Origin: Pseudomonadota bacterium
Lineage (GTDB): Bacteria > Bdellovibrionota > Bacteriovoracia > Bacteriovoracales > Bacteriovoracaceae
Assembly (NCBI GenBank): GCA_027487515.1
Contig: JAIYDL010000018.1
Location: 186,001-250,000 of the forward strand
Length of the DNA: 64,000 nt
Reading direction: 5' to 3'
In this document: one piece after another, positions 1-8,810 of the stretch
Numbering within the stretch: the stretch's first letter is position 1
Layout of the letters: every line of letters starts with the position of its first letter
Position numbers and translations under genes: made by a program
The notes under the pieces: generated by a model
The model's database searches: none
Told to the model about the DNA's origin: nothing
Seen by the model: the letters and a program-made list of their open reading frames with translations, nothing else

Positions 1-251
1 TGGCAAAAGTTTCTCCGGTCACAGGCGTAGTAGGCATTCAGAACTTCGAACACGCGACTACCCCACTGGGCGACAAGCTTTCCCTTCAGGAGGTTCTTTC
101 CCCGCACCTTCCGAAGGTCTGTGCTCTGAAAGATCACTTTGTTCTTGAGACCGCCGATGGTTCGGACCTTCTGGACTCGGTACTGGGCGGCGAAGCTCTC
201 AAGAGGCAAGAGAAGAACAAAAAACACAGTGACGAGGAAAAATTTAGTCAT
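1..251 (-). CDS. Secreted protein of unknown function, 3' end outside window
   Basis: The ATG at 251 follows a GGAGG ribosome site by about 5 bases, and translation gives a clean Sec signal peptide (MTKFFLVTVFFVLLLPLESFA, cleaved near FA-A). The mature part begins AQYRVQKVRTIGG and stays open to the window edge, 83 codons in all. It is basic and contains a Cys near the edge (YYACDRRNFC). The gene was missed by the ORF track because it is truncated. No family is recognised. It is divergent from the glutaminase gene; the shared 215-base gap must hold both promoters. Confidence 0.75.
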   Translation of the reverse strand, partial: MTKFFLVTVFFVLLLPLESFAAQYRVQKVRTIGGLKNKVIFQSTDLRKVRGKNLLKGKLVAQWGSRVFEVLNAYYACDRRNFC

Positions 252-466
252 GGAAACCTCCAAAAAATTTCTCCCTCTATAGCGGAATTAGAATAAGAAT
301 GGGAACAGAGACTGCACCGAGTCATTAAAAATAGACTCGAATGTTCAAGTTCTACTCCCCTCCCCACCCTGGGGGCCCTCCGTCAATCCGCTGGGAGATA
401 CGGACTGTTGAAGACTCAGAATTTGAACTATAATTGTCAGACCACGACTCCATTCCGAGGAACCTT

Positions 467-1396
467 ATGCCCGGGCCAACGCAGGCACTCATCGATGAAC
501 TCCACTTGAAGTACGCGGGCCTTCGAGAAGGATCTGCGGCCACGTACATCCCCGAGCTCGCCAAGGCGAGCACAGAGCACTTCGGGATCGTCGTCGCCGG
601 CGTCGACGGAAGTCTCATCGCCGCAGGAGATACGGAGGTTCTATTCAGCCTTCAGTCGACCTCCAAGCCCCTGACCTACGGCCTCGTTCTGGAAGACTTT
701 GGGAGAGAATTCGTGCTCTCGAAAGTTGGCGTCGAACCCACGGGAGAAGCCTTTAACTCCATCGTCGAACTTGAAAAGCACACCCACCGTCCCTACAATC
801 CCATGATCAACTCCGGCGCCATCGCCGTGAGCTCGCTCATCCGTGGGGCATCGGCCGAGGCACGACTCCAACGCGTTCTGGGCCTCTTCGAGGGCTACGC
901 CGGTAGACCCCTCGCTTACGATAAGAAGATTTTTGAATCGGAGAAGAACACTGCCCATCGGAACCGATCCATTGCCCATCTGCTGCGCCATTTTTCAGTG
1001 ATCGGTGATGACATCGACGACTCCTTGGACCTGTACTTTCAGCAGTGCTCAATCCTCGCCAACACCCGAGACCTCGCTCTCATCGCCGCAACCCTCGCGG
1101 GGGGTGGGATAAATCCGCGAACCGGAAAACGGGCCGTCCAGGAGAAGTACGTCGGAGACATCCTCAGTCTCATGTTCACCTGTGGCATGTACGACTCCTC
1201 TGGTGAATGGGCCTACTCCGTGGGGATACCCGCTAAAAGCGGTGTCTCAGGGGCCATCTTCGGCGTCGTCCCAGGGAAGCTTGGCATCGCGGTGTTTTCG
1301 CCGCCCATCGATGAGAAGGGCCACTCGCTGCGAGGCATGGCAGTGTTCAAAGAACTCTCCCAACGCTTAAACCTCTCCATCTTCCGGCACCTATGA
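467..1396 (+). CDS. glsA: Glutaminase (serine-dependent, GlsA/YbaS family)
   Basis: Hydrolyses L-glutamine to L-glutamate and ammonia in the cytoplasm. The serine-penicillin-hydrolase-like signature is visible: an SxxK motif (STSKP, about residues 64-67), the conserved NPMINSGAI block, and a late GxxAKSGVSG-type segment (PAKSGVSGAIF). The ORF track starts at TTG 434. ATG 467 is preferred because it has GAGG 6 bases upstream and gives 309 residues, the usual family length. Its stop overlaps the start of the MscS gene (ATGA), so the two are probably co-translated. A possible reading is ammonia or glutamate release tied to acid or osmotic stress, but that link is inference. Confidence 0.93.
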   Translation: MPGPTQALIDELHLKYAGLREGSAATYIPELAKASTEHFGIVVAGVDGSLIAAGDTEVLFSLQSTSKPLTYGLVLEDFGREFVLSKVGVEPTGEAFNSIVELEKHTHRPYNPMINSGAIAVSSLIRGASAEARLQRVLGLFEGYAGRPLAYDKKIFESEKNTAHRNRSIAHLLRHFSVIGDDIDDSLDLYFQQCSILANTRDLALIAATLAGGGINPRTGKRAVQEKYVGDILSLMFTCGMYDSSGEWAYSVGIPAKSGVSGAIFGVVPGKLGIAVFSPPIDEKGHSLRGMAVFKELSQRLNLSIFRHL

Positions 1397-2454
1397 AACA
1401 CCTCTTCGTGAAATGGATTCCGATCGAACAAATCCAACCGCTCATTAGCTACGAGGCCTTCCTGGTCTCGAGCGGTCTCATCGTCGTGGCCTGGATCTTT
1501 TATAAACTCCTCCTCGGGAAAATCTCCCCGCGCCGGCACGGGCAACTGCGCGAGCGCTTTCTCATTACCTCGCTCTTCGTGAGCCTCTCGGGCCTCCTGG
1601 CCGGAGTCTACTGGATCCTCTTCTGGCAGCACCTGCAGGAGCCGTTTCTTCAGAAGCTCTCGAGTTACCTGGGCCTCGTCACTCTCTTCGTGGGTGCCGT
1701 CGGCGTCATCAAGATCGCCCAGATCTACGTCTACCTCTACCTCTTCTTTTCCAACATGACGACCGGTGTCCCTCGGTTGATCGCAAACTTGTTCACCTTC
1801 GTCTTCTCCGTCTTCCTGTTCGGTCTCATCGGATCCAGCGTGTTTGGTCTCAACATCGCAACCGTGGCGACGACCTCGGCCGTGTTCTCCCTCGTTCTAG
1901 GTCTGGCACTCCAGGATACCCTCGGGAACCTCTTCTCCGGTCTGGCGCTCCAGATCGACCGCCCCTTCCACATCAACGACTGGGTGGAGATCCAGGACGG
2001 GGATCAGAAATGGGTGGGCCAGATCTACGAGATCAACTGGCGCGCGACGTTTCTCATGAGTTTTGCCGACGAGCTGATCATGTTTCCGAATAAAACCATC
2101 GCCCAGAGTAAGATCATCATCCTGTCGCAGACCCTGCGACCGGTGCGCCTGAACCAGGTCTACCGCTTTAGCTATGACACTCCCATCGAGGAAGCGAAGG
2201 CGGCCCTCCTGAGCGGAGTCCAGGGCTTCCCAGGAATCATGAAAGAGCCCGGTCCCACCACCCTCGTCACTGAGGTCACGGAGTCCTGGATGACGATCAA
2301 GCTCTTCTACTCACTCTACGACTACGGCACTCGCTACCAACTCCATGATGCCGTCGCCTCGAAGATCATGCGTGTGCTGCGAGAGAGGAAGATCCGTCTT
2401 GCGCACCCGACCCTCACACTCGATCCTCAGAGCCTCGCATCCAGAGATACATAG
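1393..2454 (+). CDS. Mechanosensitive ion channel, MscS family
   Basis: A small-conductance mechanosensitive channel of the inner membrane that opens under membrane tension to release solutes. It has four or five hydrophobic segments in the first 180 residues. The pore-lining/beta-domain junction is typical (LGLALQDTLGNLFSGLALQI, then DRPFHINDWVEI) and a soluble C-terminal domain follows. Length is 353 residues. Translation starts in the ATGA overlap with the glutaminase stop. The last 41 bases overlap the convergent RND gene, so the two 3' ends share DNA and no separate terminator is visible. Confidence 0.93.
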   Translation: MKHLFVKWIPIEQIQPLISYEAFLVSSGLIVVAWIFYKLLLGKISPRRHGQLRERFLITSLFVSLSGLLAGVYWILFWQHLQEPFLQKLSSYLGLVTLFVGAVGVIKIAQIYVYLYLFFSNMTTGVPRLIANLFTFVFSVFLFGLIGSSVFGLNIATVATTSAVFSLVLGLALQDTLGNLFSGLALQIDRPFHINDWVEIQDGDQKWVGQIYEINWRATFLMSFADELIMFPNKTIAQSKIIILSQTLRPVRLNQVYRFSYDTPIEEAKAALLSGVQGFPGIMKEPGPTTLVTEVTESWMTIKLFYSLYDYGTRYQLHDAVASKIMRVLRERKIRLAHPTLTLDPQSLASRDT

Positions 2455-5400
2455 AGGGCAAGAACACCAGAGTCAAAACCGTCGAAAAGAGGATCCCTCC
2501 GATCACCACCGTGGCGAGGGGCCGTTGAACTTCGGACCCAAGGCCCGTGTTAAGCGCCATCGGGATGAAGCCCAGGGACGCCACGAGGGCTGTCATCACC
2601 ACGGGCCGAAGCCGCGAGAGAGTTCCGTCAATGACGGTTTCACGGAGATGGGTATGAAAGGGAGCTAACTGCCGGAAGACGGTGAGAAGCACGATCCCAT
2701 TCAGAAGGGCGATGCCAATTAGAGCGATGAAGCCCACCGCGGCCGAGAGCGAGAGGTGAATGTCTCGGAAATAGAGGGCGAAGATCCCTCCGAAGGCGGC
2801 GAACGGGACACAGAGGAAGATCAGAAGGGCATCCTTGAAGGAAGAGAATTCTCGCCAGAGGATGAAGAGGATCAGCAGGAGGGTGAAGGGGATGATCACA
2901 AAGAGTCGGGCCCGGGCCCGCTCGAGATTGTTGAACTGGCCCCCGAGGTGGAGGCGATGCCCAGCTTTCACCGGAGTGTCCGCAACAATTTTTTTCACGT
3001 CGTTCACAAAGCCCATGGTGTCCCGGTTGGCGATGTTAAGAGAGAGCGCAGCGTAGCGCTCGCCCCAGTTCCGAGCAATCGTCGTGACCTGATCGACCAG
3101 CTCGATGGCCGCGATCGACTCCAGGGGTACCGATCCGCTCTCGGGCAGCCGCACCGGGAGCGTACGGATGTTGGCGAGATCATTTCTAAACTCCTCCGAG
3201 AGGTGGATGACGATGGGGTACTTTCGAGTCCCCGCGACCCAACCCCCGACCCGAGTGCCTCGCATGAAGCTCACGATGGTGTGATTAAACTCCTCCAACG
3301 AGATCCCCAACTGGGCGAGCTTCGTGAAGTTGGGTTTCACATCGATGACCCGGCTTTTCCGGAGTGCGGTCAGAGGATCAAGCTCGACGCCCTCAAGGCC
3401 CGAGACCTTGCCCACTCGCTCTTCCAAGAGGGCCATGGTCTCCATCAGGTAAGCGAGCTCCGGGCCCTGGACACGAAGAGAGACATCGGCCCGAGATCCT
3501 TCGAGCATCTCATTGAAGCGCATCTCAATCGGTTGGGTGGAACTGAGTTCCTGCTCGAAGCCGAGGCTCTCGATGCGCGCCTTTACGGCAGCGAAAAGTT
3601 CATCCTTTGAGCCAAACCGCCAAGTCCCTCGGTCCTTGTTGAGGAGTAGGAACATGTCCGTTAAATGGACCCCCATCGGATCCGTCGCCGATTCCGGAGT
3701 TCCAAGGCGGGAGAAGATCTGATCGATCTCCGGAAAGTCCCGGATCGCTGCCTCCAGGGCCGTCTGCTGCCGGAGGGCCTCTTCGAGCGAGACCCGAGAA
3801 TTCCGGGTCACGTTGACCACCAGGTCACCCTCATCGAGCTGAGGGATGAAATCCGCACCCAGTTGAAGGAAAGTGAGGGTCGCCAGGACAAGAAGGAGGA
3901 GACCGCCGGCCAGGAGGAATTTAGGGACCTCTAATGAGCGCCGCAAGAGTGGGCCATAGACCGCTCGGAGCTTCCGGAAAATCCACGTGTCGTGATCGCC
4001 CTCCTCGCCCTCCTTGATGTCGGGGAGCTGGATGAATTTTGACACGAGCACAGGGATGAGGAAGATAGTGAAGAGAAGAGACCAGCCGAGAGTTAAAAGG
4101 ACGGTGTACGCCATCGGGCGGAACATCTTCCCTTCGATCCCTTCGAGGAGGAGGATCGGCAGATAGACGAGCATGATGAGAAAAAGTCCGAACACCACAG
4201 GCCGCATGACGACCCGGGCCTTCTCGAAGACGATTTCGTCTTTTGATAAGCGCACCCGCTCCTGTGGCCCGAGCGCGTAGAAGCCAGCGATCAGGGTCTC
4301 TACCAGGACCACCGCACCATCGACCACAAGCCCGAAGTCAATCGCCCCTAAGCTCATGAGGTTCCCGGAGATGTCGAGGCTCCGCATGCCTAAAGTCGTT
4401 CCCAGCATCGACAGAGGAATCACCAAGCAAACGATGAGCGCCGCGCGGAAGTGGCCGAGGAGGACGAGCAGGACTAAGATCACGAGCACGGCCCCCTCCG
4501 CCAAGCTCTTCACGACCGTTTTCAGCGTCGTGTTGACCAAAAAAGCACGGGAGTAGAGGTGAGTGAGTAAGACGTTGTCCGGAAGCTTAAGGTCCTTTAA
4601 GGCAAGTTCGACGTCCGAGCTCACCGCGCGCCCATTTCCCCCGCTCTTCATCAAGACCGTCCCGAGGACAGTTTCTTCGCCATTGAGGGTGGCGCTCCCG
4701 AGGCGTTGAGCAGCGTCGAACGAGACCGTGGCGAAATCCCTCAGAAGAATCGGAGATCCGTTGAAGCGCAGGCCTAGGGAGATGCCGCCGATGTCTTCCG
4801 GGTCCTCGAGGTTGGTACTCGCCCTGAGGATCAGCGCCTCGGGCCCAATCCGCACACTGCCACCGCCAAAACTCTCCCCGAGCCCCGAGAGCTTGCGCTC
4901 CACTTGATCGAGGGTGAGGCCTAGAGCGATGAGCTTTCGCGGATCGATGTTGATGTGAAGCTCTTTCTTGTAGCCTCCGTTGGAGTCGACGTCCGCGACG
5001 TCCTTGATCCGGCGCAAGTGTGGCCGGACTTCAAAGTCCTGAAGCTCCCGGAGATAGAGCAGCGCCGCTTCCTTACTCGCAAAAGGCTTCGCTCCCGGTT
5101 TGAGTGAGAGCGAGTACATGTACACTTCACCCAGGCCCGTAGAGATGGGTGCGAGTTCCGGCGCCACACCGTCGGGGAGCTGCCCCAGGACGGACTGGAG
5201 CTTCTCTGAAACCTGCTGGCGTGCCCAGTAGATGTCAGTCTCGTCGTCAAAAATCAGCGTCACTTGCGAGAGGCCAAACTTCGAAATCGATCGCATGTCA
5301 TGGAGCTTCCCCAGGCCCATCATCTCGTACTCAATGGGCTGCGTGACTGTGAGCTCAACTTTTTCGGGGTCAATCCCCTGGGTCTTCGTGTTGATCACGA

Positions 5401-5566
5401 CCTGAACGTTGGTGATGTCCGGAACGGCATCGATGGAGAGGTCGTTGACCTTCGTCACCGTGAGCCCGAGGAAGATCGCGGTGAGGGTCAGGACCCAGAA
5501 CTTGTTCGAGAGCGCCCACCACAGGCAGGCATCGAGGAGGGATTTCTTTTCTACATCGGCTGCCAC
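2414..5566 (-). CDS. Heavy-metal efflux RND transporter, CzcA/CusA family
   Basis: Inner-membrane proton antiporter subunit of a tripartite metal efflux pump; 1050 residues, the usual family length. The N terminus carries the HME-RND motif SIDAVPDITNVQV. TM4 has DFGLVVDGAVVLVE, the signature I associate with CzcA-type divalent-cation pumps (Co/Zn/Cd) rather than CusA. Two large periplasmic loops alternate with TM clusters, including a C-terminal cluster ending FLPSMYLW. Its start overlaps the end of the TolC-like gene by 16 bases, so they form one operon. No membrane fusion protein gene lies in the operon or beside it, which is unusual. Metal specificity is inferred from the motif only. Confidence 0.93.
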   Translation of the reverse strand: MAADVEKKSLLDACLWWALSNKFWVLTLTAIFLGLTVTKVNDLSIDAVPDITNVQVVINTKTQGIDPEKVELTVTQPIEYEMMGLGKLHDMRSISKFGLSQVTLIFDDETDIYWARQQVSEKLQSVLGQLPDGVAPELAPISTGLGEVYMYSLSLKPGAKPFASKEAALLYLRELQDFEVRPHLRRIKDVADVDSNGGYKKELHINIDPRKLIALGLTLDQVERKLSGLGESFGGGSVRIGPEALILRASTNLEDPEDIGGISLGLRFNGSPILLRDFATVSFDAAQRLGSATLNGEETVLGTVLMKSGGNGRAVSSDVELALKDLKLPDNVLLTHLYSRAFLVNTTLKTVVKSLAEGAVLVILVLLVLLGHFRAALIVCLVIPLSMLGTTLGMRSLDISGNLMSLGAIDFGLVVDGAVVLVETLIAGFYALGPQERVRLSKDEIVFEKARVVMRPVVFGLFLIMLVYLPILLLEGIEGKMFRPMAYTVLLTLGWSLLFTIFLIPVLVSKFIQLPDIKEGEEGDHDTWIFRKLRAVYGPLLRRSLEVPKFLLAGGLLLLVLATLTFLQLGADFIPQLDEGDLVVNVTRNSRVSLEEALRQQTALEAAIRDFPEIDQIFSRLGTPESATDPMGVHLTDMFLLLNKDRGTWRFGSKDELFAAVKARIESLGFEQELSSTQPIEMRFNEMLEGSRADVSLRVQGPELAYLMETMALLEERVGKVSGLEGVELDPLTALRKSRVIDVKPNFTKLAQLGISLEEFNHTIVSFMRGTRVGGWVAGTRKYPIVIHLSEEFRNDLANIRTLPVRLPESGSVPLESIAAIELVDQVTTIARNWGERYAALSLNIANRDTMGFVNDVKKIVADTPVKAGHRLHLGGQFNNLERARARLFVIIPFTLLLILFILWREFSSFKDALLIFLCVPFAAFGGIFALYFRDIHLSLSAAVGFIALIGIALLNGIVLLTVFRQLAPFHTHLRETVIDGTLSRLRPVVMTALVASLGFIPMALNTGLGSEVQRPLATVVIGGILFSTVLTLVFLPSMYLWMRGSEDRV

Positions 5567-6753
5567 GAAAGTTCCTCTTTTCTAGTGATTTGGGAGTCAC
5601 TCAAAGTTTCCAGGTACAGAACCCACGCGTGGTACACTTCATCGATCACTTCGTGGAACTGCGTTTCCGCCTGGAGAAAGACGTTCGCATCGATCAATCC
5701 TTGGCGGAAACCGGCTTCCGCCTCCTGGAGGGAGCGCTCAGTTTTCGGAATGAGGTCCGGAGAGAAGCGCTTGATCCGAGCGCGCGCCAGGGTGAGTTCT
5801 TCAGAGAGCTTCAGGAGTTTGAGGCCCACCTCGCGCTCGACCTGCCGGAGCTCGTGCTCCCCGACTCGTCGGCGGACACTGGCCGCTTCGAGCCGCCCGT
5901 CTCCCGTGTCCCAGAGGGGAACCGTGAAACCTAGGATGACGTAGTTAAAGTAGTTTCTCGGGGCCACGGCTTCCAGTCGATGCCCTGCTCCCAGCAACAG
6001 GTCCGGACGCCGCTCCTTCCGAGCAAGCTCGGCTTCCAGGGTTGCTCCGCGAAGATTATCTCTCGCCAAGGTGAGCTCCAGAGACGCTGATTGCTCCGGG
6101 AGCGAAGGAGTCGTTTCCAACACCTCTTTAGGAAGCGAAAACCGGAGGTCCTGGGGGAGGAATTGTTTCCCCGTCCAGAATTCGAGATCGGCCAGCGCAC
6201 GCTTGAGTTCACTGGCCTTCTCCTCCTGGTACCCCTCGATTCTTAGGAGTGCCGTGCGAATCAAGGCGAGTTCAACGCGCTGGCGAGAAGACACGCGGGG
6301 CCTTGACTCGATGTTGGATTTGATAAGACCAAGCCTACGCGAGCGCTCGACTCGATGCTCATAAAGGGCTTGGGCCGTTGTCACTCTCCAGCCCGCAAGG
6401 ACCGCTTGATGCCGGACCCAGAGCCGGTAAAATTCAGAGCGCGTCTTCTGCTGTGACACCGCAAGCTCCCCCAACTGGCGCCGCAGACCGAAGCGATCCG
6501 AGAGGGGAATCGGCTGGGTGAGGGAAACCTCCGTTGTCGCCCCCTGAGAACTGCCGGAGCGGAGGGTTCCGAACTGGCCGGAGAAGAGTGGGTTTTGCCA
6601 ACGGCCAGCGGTACTCGCATCCGCTTTCAGCGCCCGGGCCTCGAGCTCCTGGGCCTGAAGAGATAAAGATCGTTCTGTGGCCAGGGTCTTCAGTTCTTCA
6701 AAGGTCGCGGCACACAGGTCAAAGATCATGAGAAAGGTACAGATGAGCAGCAT
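5551..6753 (-). CDS. TolC/CzcC-family outer membrane efflux protein
   Basis: Forms the outer-membrane and periplasmic channel of the metal pump encoded next to it. It has a signal peptide (MLLICTFLMIFDLCAA), long amphipathic helices rich in E/R/L, and two OEP-type halves with glycine- and aromatic-rich barrel strands (NPLFSGQFGTL; RNYFNYVILGFTVPLW). The ORF track begins at 6843. ATG 6753 is chosen because GAGGAG lies about 9 bases upstream and the protein then opens directly with the signal peptide, giving 400 residues. It is the first gene of a two-gene operon with the RND transporter and is divergent from the MetX-like gene. Confidence 0.88.
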   Translation of the reverse strand: MLLICTFLMIFDLCAATFEELKTLATERSLSLQAQELEARALKADASTAGRWQNPLFSGQFGTLRSGSSQGATTEVSLTQPIPLSDRFGLRRQLGELAVSQQKTRSEFYRLWVRHQAVLAGWRVTTAQALYEHRVERSRRLGLIKSNIESRPRVSSRQRVELALIRTALLRIEGYQEEKASELKRALADLEFWTGKQFLPQDLRFSLPKEVLETTPSLPEQSASLELTLARDNLRGATLEAELARKERRPDLLLGAGHRLEAVAPRNYFNYVILGFTVPLWDTGDGRLEAASVRRRVGEHELRQVEREVGLKLLKLSEELTLARARIKRFSPDLIPKTERSLQEAEAGFRQGLIDANVFLQAETQFHEVIDEVYHAWVLYLETLSDSQITRKEELSWQPM

Positions 6754-6891
6754 GCAGAAAGTCTCCTCGCTCGAGCCTAGCAAATTTGGTGTCGAAACTC
6801 TCATGGAATCTTTCAAATTTTCATCTGGCGCATCCCTCGACATCTTGCTTCAAGATTGGGTAGAGTTTCAGTACCCAAACAGGAGTTCCTC

Positions 6892-8061
6892 GTGAAACGA
6901 ATCTTTGCCCTCCTCGCTATCCTCTCTTCGCTGGACGCTTTTCCTCTGGATGAGATAGTCAAAAAAGAAGAATTTAAACTCGGGAGCTACACCACCGTTT
7001 CAGGAAAAACCATCCCCGAAGTTCGGTTTGGCTACGAGACCTACGGAAAACTTAACGCCGAGAAGTCGAACGCCATCTTGATCGCCCACTACTTCACCGG
7101 TAACTCCCACGCCGCCGGAAAGTATGCGGCCAGCGATGCTGGCCCCGGCTACTGGGATGGGATCATCGGTTCAGGGAAGGCCTTAGACACGGATAAATAC
7201 TTCATCATCGCCGTCGACTCCCTGGTGAACTTGACACCCGGAGAGCCCACGACAATCACGACGGGTCCTGCGAGCCGCAACCCGAAAACCAAAAGGCCCT
7301 ACGGCATGGGCTTCCCCTTGGTGGGCGTGAGGGACTTCGTGAACGTTCAGAAACGCCTGGTGGATTCCCTGGGAATTAAAAAACTCCTGGCCGTGACCGG
7401 GGCTTCCGGTGGGGCCGCCCAGGCGATGGAGTACGCCGTTGCCTTTCCCAAAGAGGTGGGAAAAGTTATCGCCGTCATCGGACCTGGCCTCTCCCTTCCG
7501 CCCTACACCATCGCCCTCCTGGACCTCTGGTCGGCACCGATCCTCCTTGATCCGAAATGGAGCAAGGGTCAGTACTACGGGAAAACGGCACCACTGGCGG
7601 GTCTAACGGAGTCGCTGAAGCTCATCACTCATTCATCGGTCTCCTTCGACTGGGCCCAGACCGTCGGGGGAGGCTTTGAGTCTGACTCGCGAGCACCGCT
7701 CACAGCTTATGAACACCGCTACGCCATCGAGGCCTTGCTCCAAACCAGAGGCGAGGCCCGTGCCTCGAAGATCGACGCCAACTCCCTCCTCTACATGGCC
7801 AAGGCGATCCAGTCATTTAACGTGGAAAATGAAACTTCTGCTCTTGCCGCTGAGGTCCTCTTCATTCCCGTGAGATCCGATTTGATTTTTCCTCCAGAGC
7901 TCTCCGTAGCTGCGGCCCGGACTCTTTGTACCAAAGGGAAAAAGGCGATGGTCTCTGTCCTCGAGACCACAGGAGGGCACCTCGATGGGCTCTTAAAGAT
8001 CGCCGAAGCGGCGACTCCGATAACCCAGTTCCTCAATGGTCAGCTCAAGAGCTGCCCCTAG
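6892..8061 (+). CDS. Secreted alpha/beta hydrolase of the MetX (homoserine acetyltransferase-like) family
   Basis: The fold matches homoserine O-acetyltransferase: FGYETYGKLN, LIAHYFTGNSHA, the nucleophile elbow GASGGAAQAMEYA (MetX normally GGSMGG), an acidic residue in RSDLIFPPE and a late histidine in TGGHLDGL. Unlike MetX it has a signal peptide (MKRIFALLAILSSLDAF), so it probably acts in the periplasm or outside as an esterase or acyltransferase rather than in methionine synthesis. GTG 6892 is chosen over the track start 6856 because AGGAG lies 7 bases upstream and the signal peptide begins there. The substrate is unknown. Confidence 0.85.
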   Translation: MKRIFALLAILSSLDAFPLDEIVKKEEFKLGSYTTVSGKTIPEVRFGYETYGKLNAEKSNAILIAHYFTGNSHAAGKYAASDAGPGYWDGIIGSGKALDTDKYFIIAVDSLVNLTPGEPTTITTGPASRNPKTKRPYGMGFPLVGVRDFVNVQKRLVDSLGIKKLLAVTGASGGAAQAMEYAVAFPKEVGKVIAVIGPGLSLPPYTIALLDLWSAPILLDPKWSKGQYYGKTAPLAGLTESLKLITHSSVSFDWAQTVGGGFESDSRAPLTAYEHRYAIEALLQTRGEARASKIDANSLLYMAKAIQSFNVENETSALAAEVLFIPVRSDLIFPPELSVAAARTLCTKGKKAMVSVLETTGGHLDGLLKIAEAATPITQFLNGQLKSCP

Positions 8062-8070
8062 CCTCACCCC

Positions 8071-8448
8071 ATGAGACTCTATTTAAAACAAACGCTGCTC
8101 GTCTTTTTGGGTTGTGCTTGCTGCCTCATGTTCAAAGATTCACTTTCCCTCGGGGCGGTCACCGCTGCGGCACTGACGGGTCTCATCGGGTCATTTGTCC
8201 ACCTCCCGCGGCTCATCGATCGGGACCAGCTCCAGGCCGCAGTCTACACTGGTGCCTTCATCGGGATGGGTTCCCCGGAGATCCTCTCTCAGCTCACCGA
8301 CGCAATCGGAGTATCGCTCGTTGGTGCAGGAGTCTTCCTTCTCCTTCGACCCTTCGGCGCGGGCATCGGCGGGAAGATGGGAACGGTCGCCTTTTTTTCT
8401 TCCTTCTTTTTTTTGGTCTTCCGGCGGGCATTCGCATGGTGGGGATGA
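8071..8448 (+). CDS. Small integral membrane protein, first of a related tandem pair
   Basis: 125 residues, almost entirely hydrophobic with about four TM segments. The core AAVYTGAFIGMGSPEIL, then AGVFLLLRPFGAGIGG and VAFFSSFFF, recurs in the next gene (AAFLGASFIGMSRPSLF, AGFFLYALPFNQGLGG, LAAFGSSLIV), so the two are paralogous. The stop overlaps the next start (ATGA). Near its 3' end lie a T7 run (8392-8398) and a T8 run (8407-8414). One extra T there would fuse both genes into a single two-repeat protein. The family is not recognised; a role in transport is only a guess. Confidence 0.72.
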   Translation: MRLYLKQTLLVFLGCACCLMFKDSLSLGAVTAAALTGLIGSFVHLPRLIDRDQLQAAVYTGAFIGMGSPEILSQLTDAIGVSLVGAGVFLLLRPFGAGIGGKMGTVAFFSSFFFLVFRRAFAWWG

Positions 8449-8810
8449 TCATTCTCGTGTGCCTTGCGAGCTCCCAACTCACCCGGTTACTCACCGAGCG
8501 CTATTCGATCGGACTGGTCCGTGCCTCGGCGGGTTCCACGCTCGCCTTCGTCTTGCTACTTTCAATCTTTCCCGTCCCAGAAAAAGATACGGTCTCCGCG
8601 GCGTTCCTCGGTGCGTCCTTCATCGGGATGAGCCGTCCAAGCCTTTTCACAGCGCGGGATCTGTTGTTTGCCGCCTTGATCTTCGCGGGTTTCTTCCTTT
8701 ACGCACTTCCCTTCAATCAGGGACTAGGAGGCGCTCTTGGATTGGCCGCCTTCGGCTCCTCCCTGATCGTTCACCGGTTCCGCTACCGCCTGAGCCCTTC
8801 GCTTCCTTGA
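8445..8810 (+). CDS. Small integral membrane protein, second of a related tandem pair
   Basis: 121 residues from ATG 8445, which overlaps the upstream stop as ATGA; an in-frame ATG at 8436 is an alternative. The ORF track shows it only as the tail of a 294-residue frame starting at 7926, whose earlier part is a shadow of upstream genes. It aligns along its length with its neighbour through GASFIGM, PFNQGLGG and AAFGSSL. It may pair with it as a heterodimer, or be the second half of one frameshifted protein. The 3' end overlaps the convergent gene at 8783 by 28 bases. Confidence 0.68.
   Translation: MIILVCLASSQLTRLLTERYSIGLVRASAGSTLAFVLLLSIFPVPEKDTVSAAFLGASFIGMSRPSLFTARDLLFAALIFAGFFLYALPFNQGLGGALGLAAFGSSLIVHRFRYRLSPSLP

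Noticed and set aside
2756-3610. 284-residue plus-strand ORF opposite the RND gene
   Set aside because: Charged, repetitive shadow frame antisense to a strongly supported transporter gene.
7926-8444. 5' part of the 294-residue frame before the second membrane protein
   Set aside because: Arg/Pro/His-rich shadow of the MetX-like and first membrane protein genes. Only the part from 8436/8445 is protein-like.
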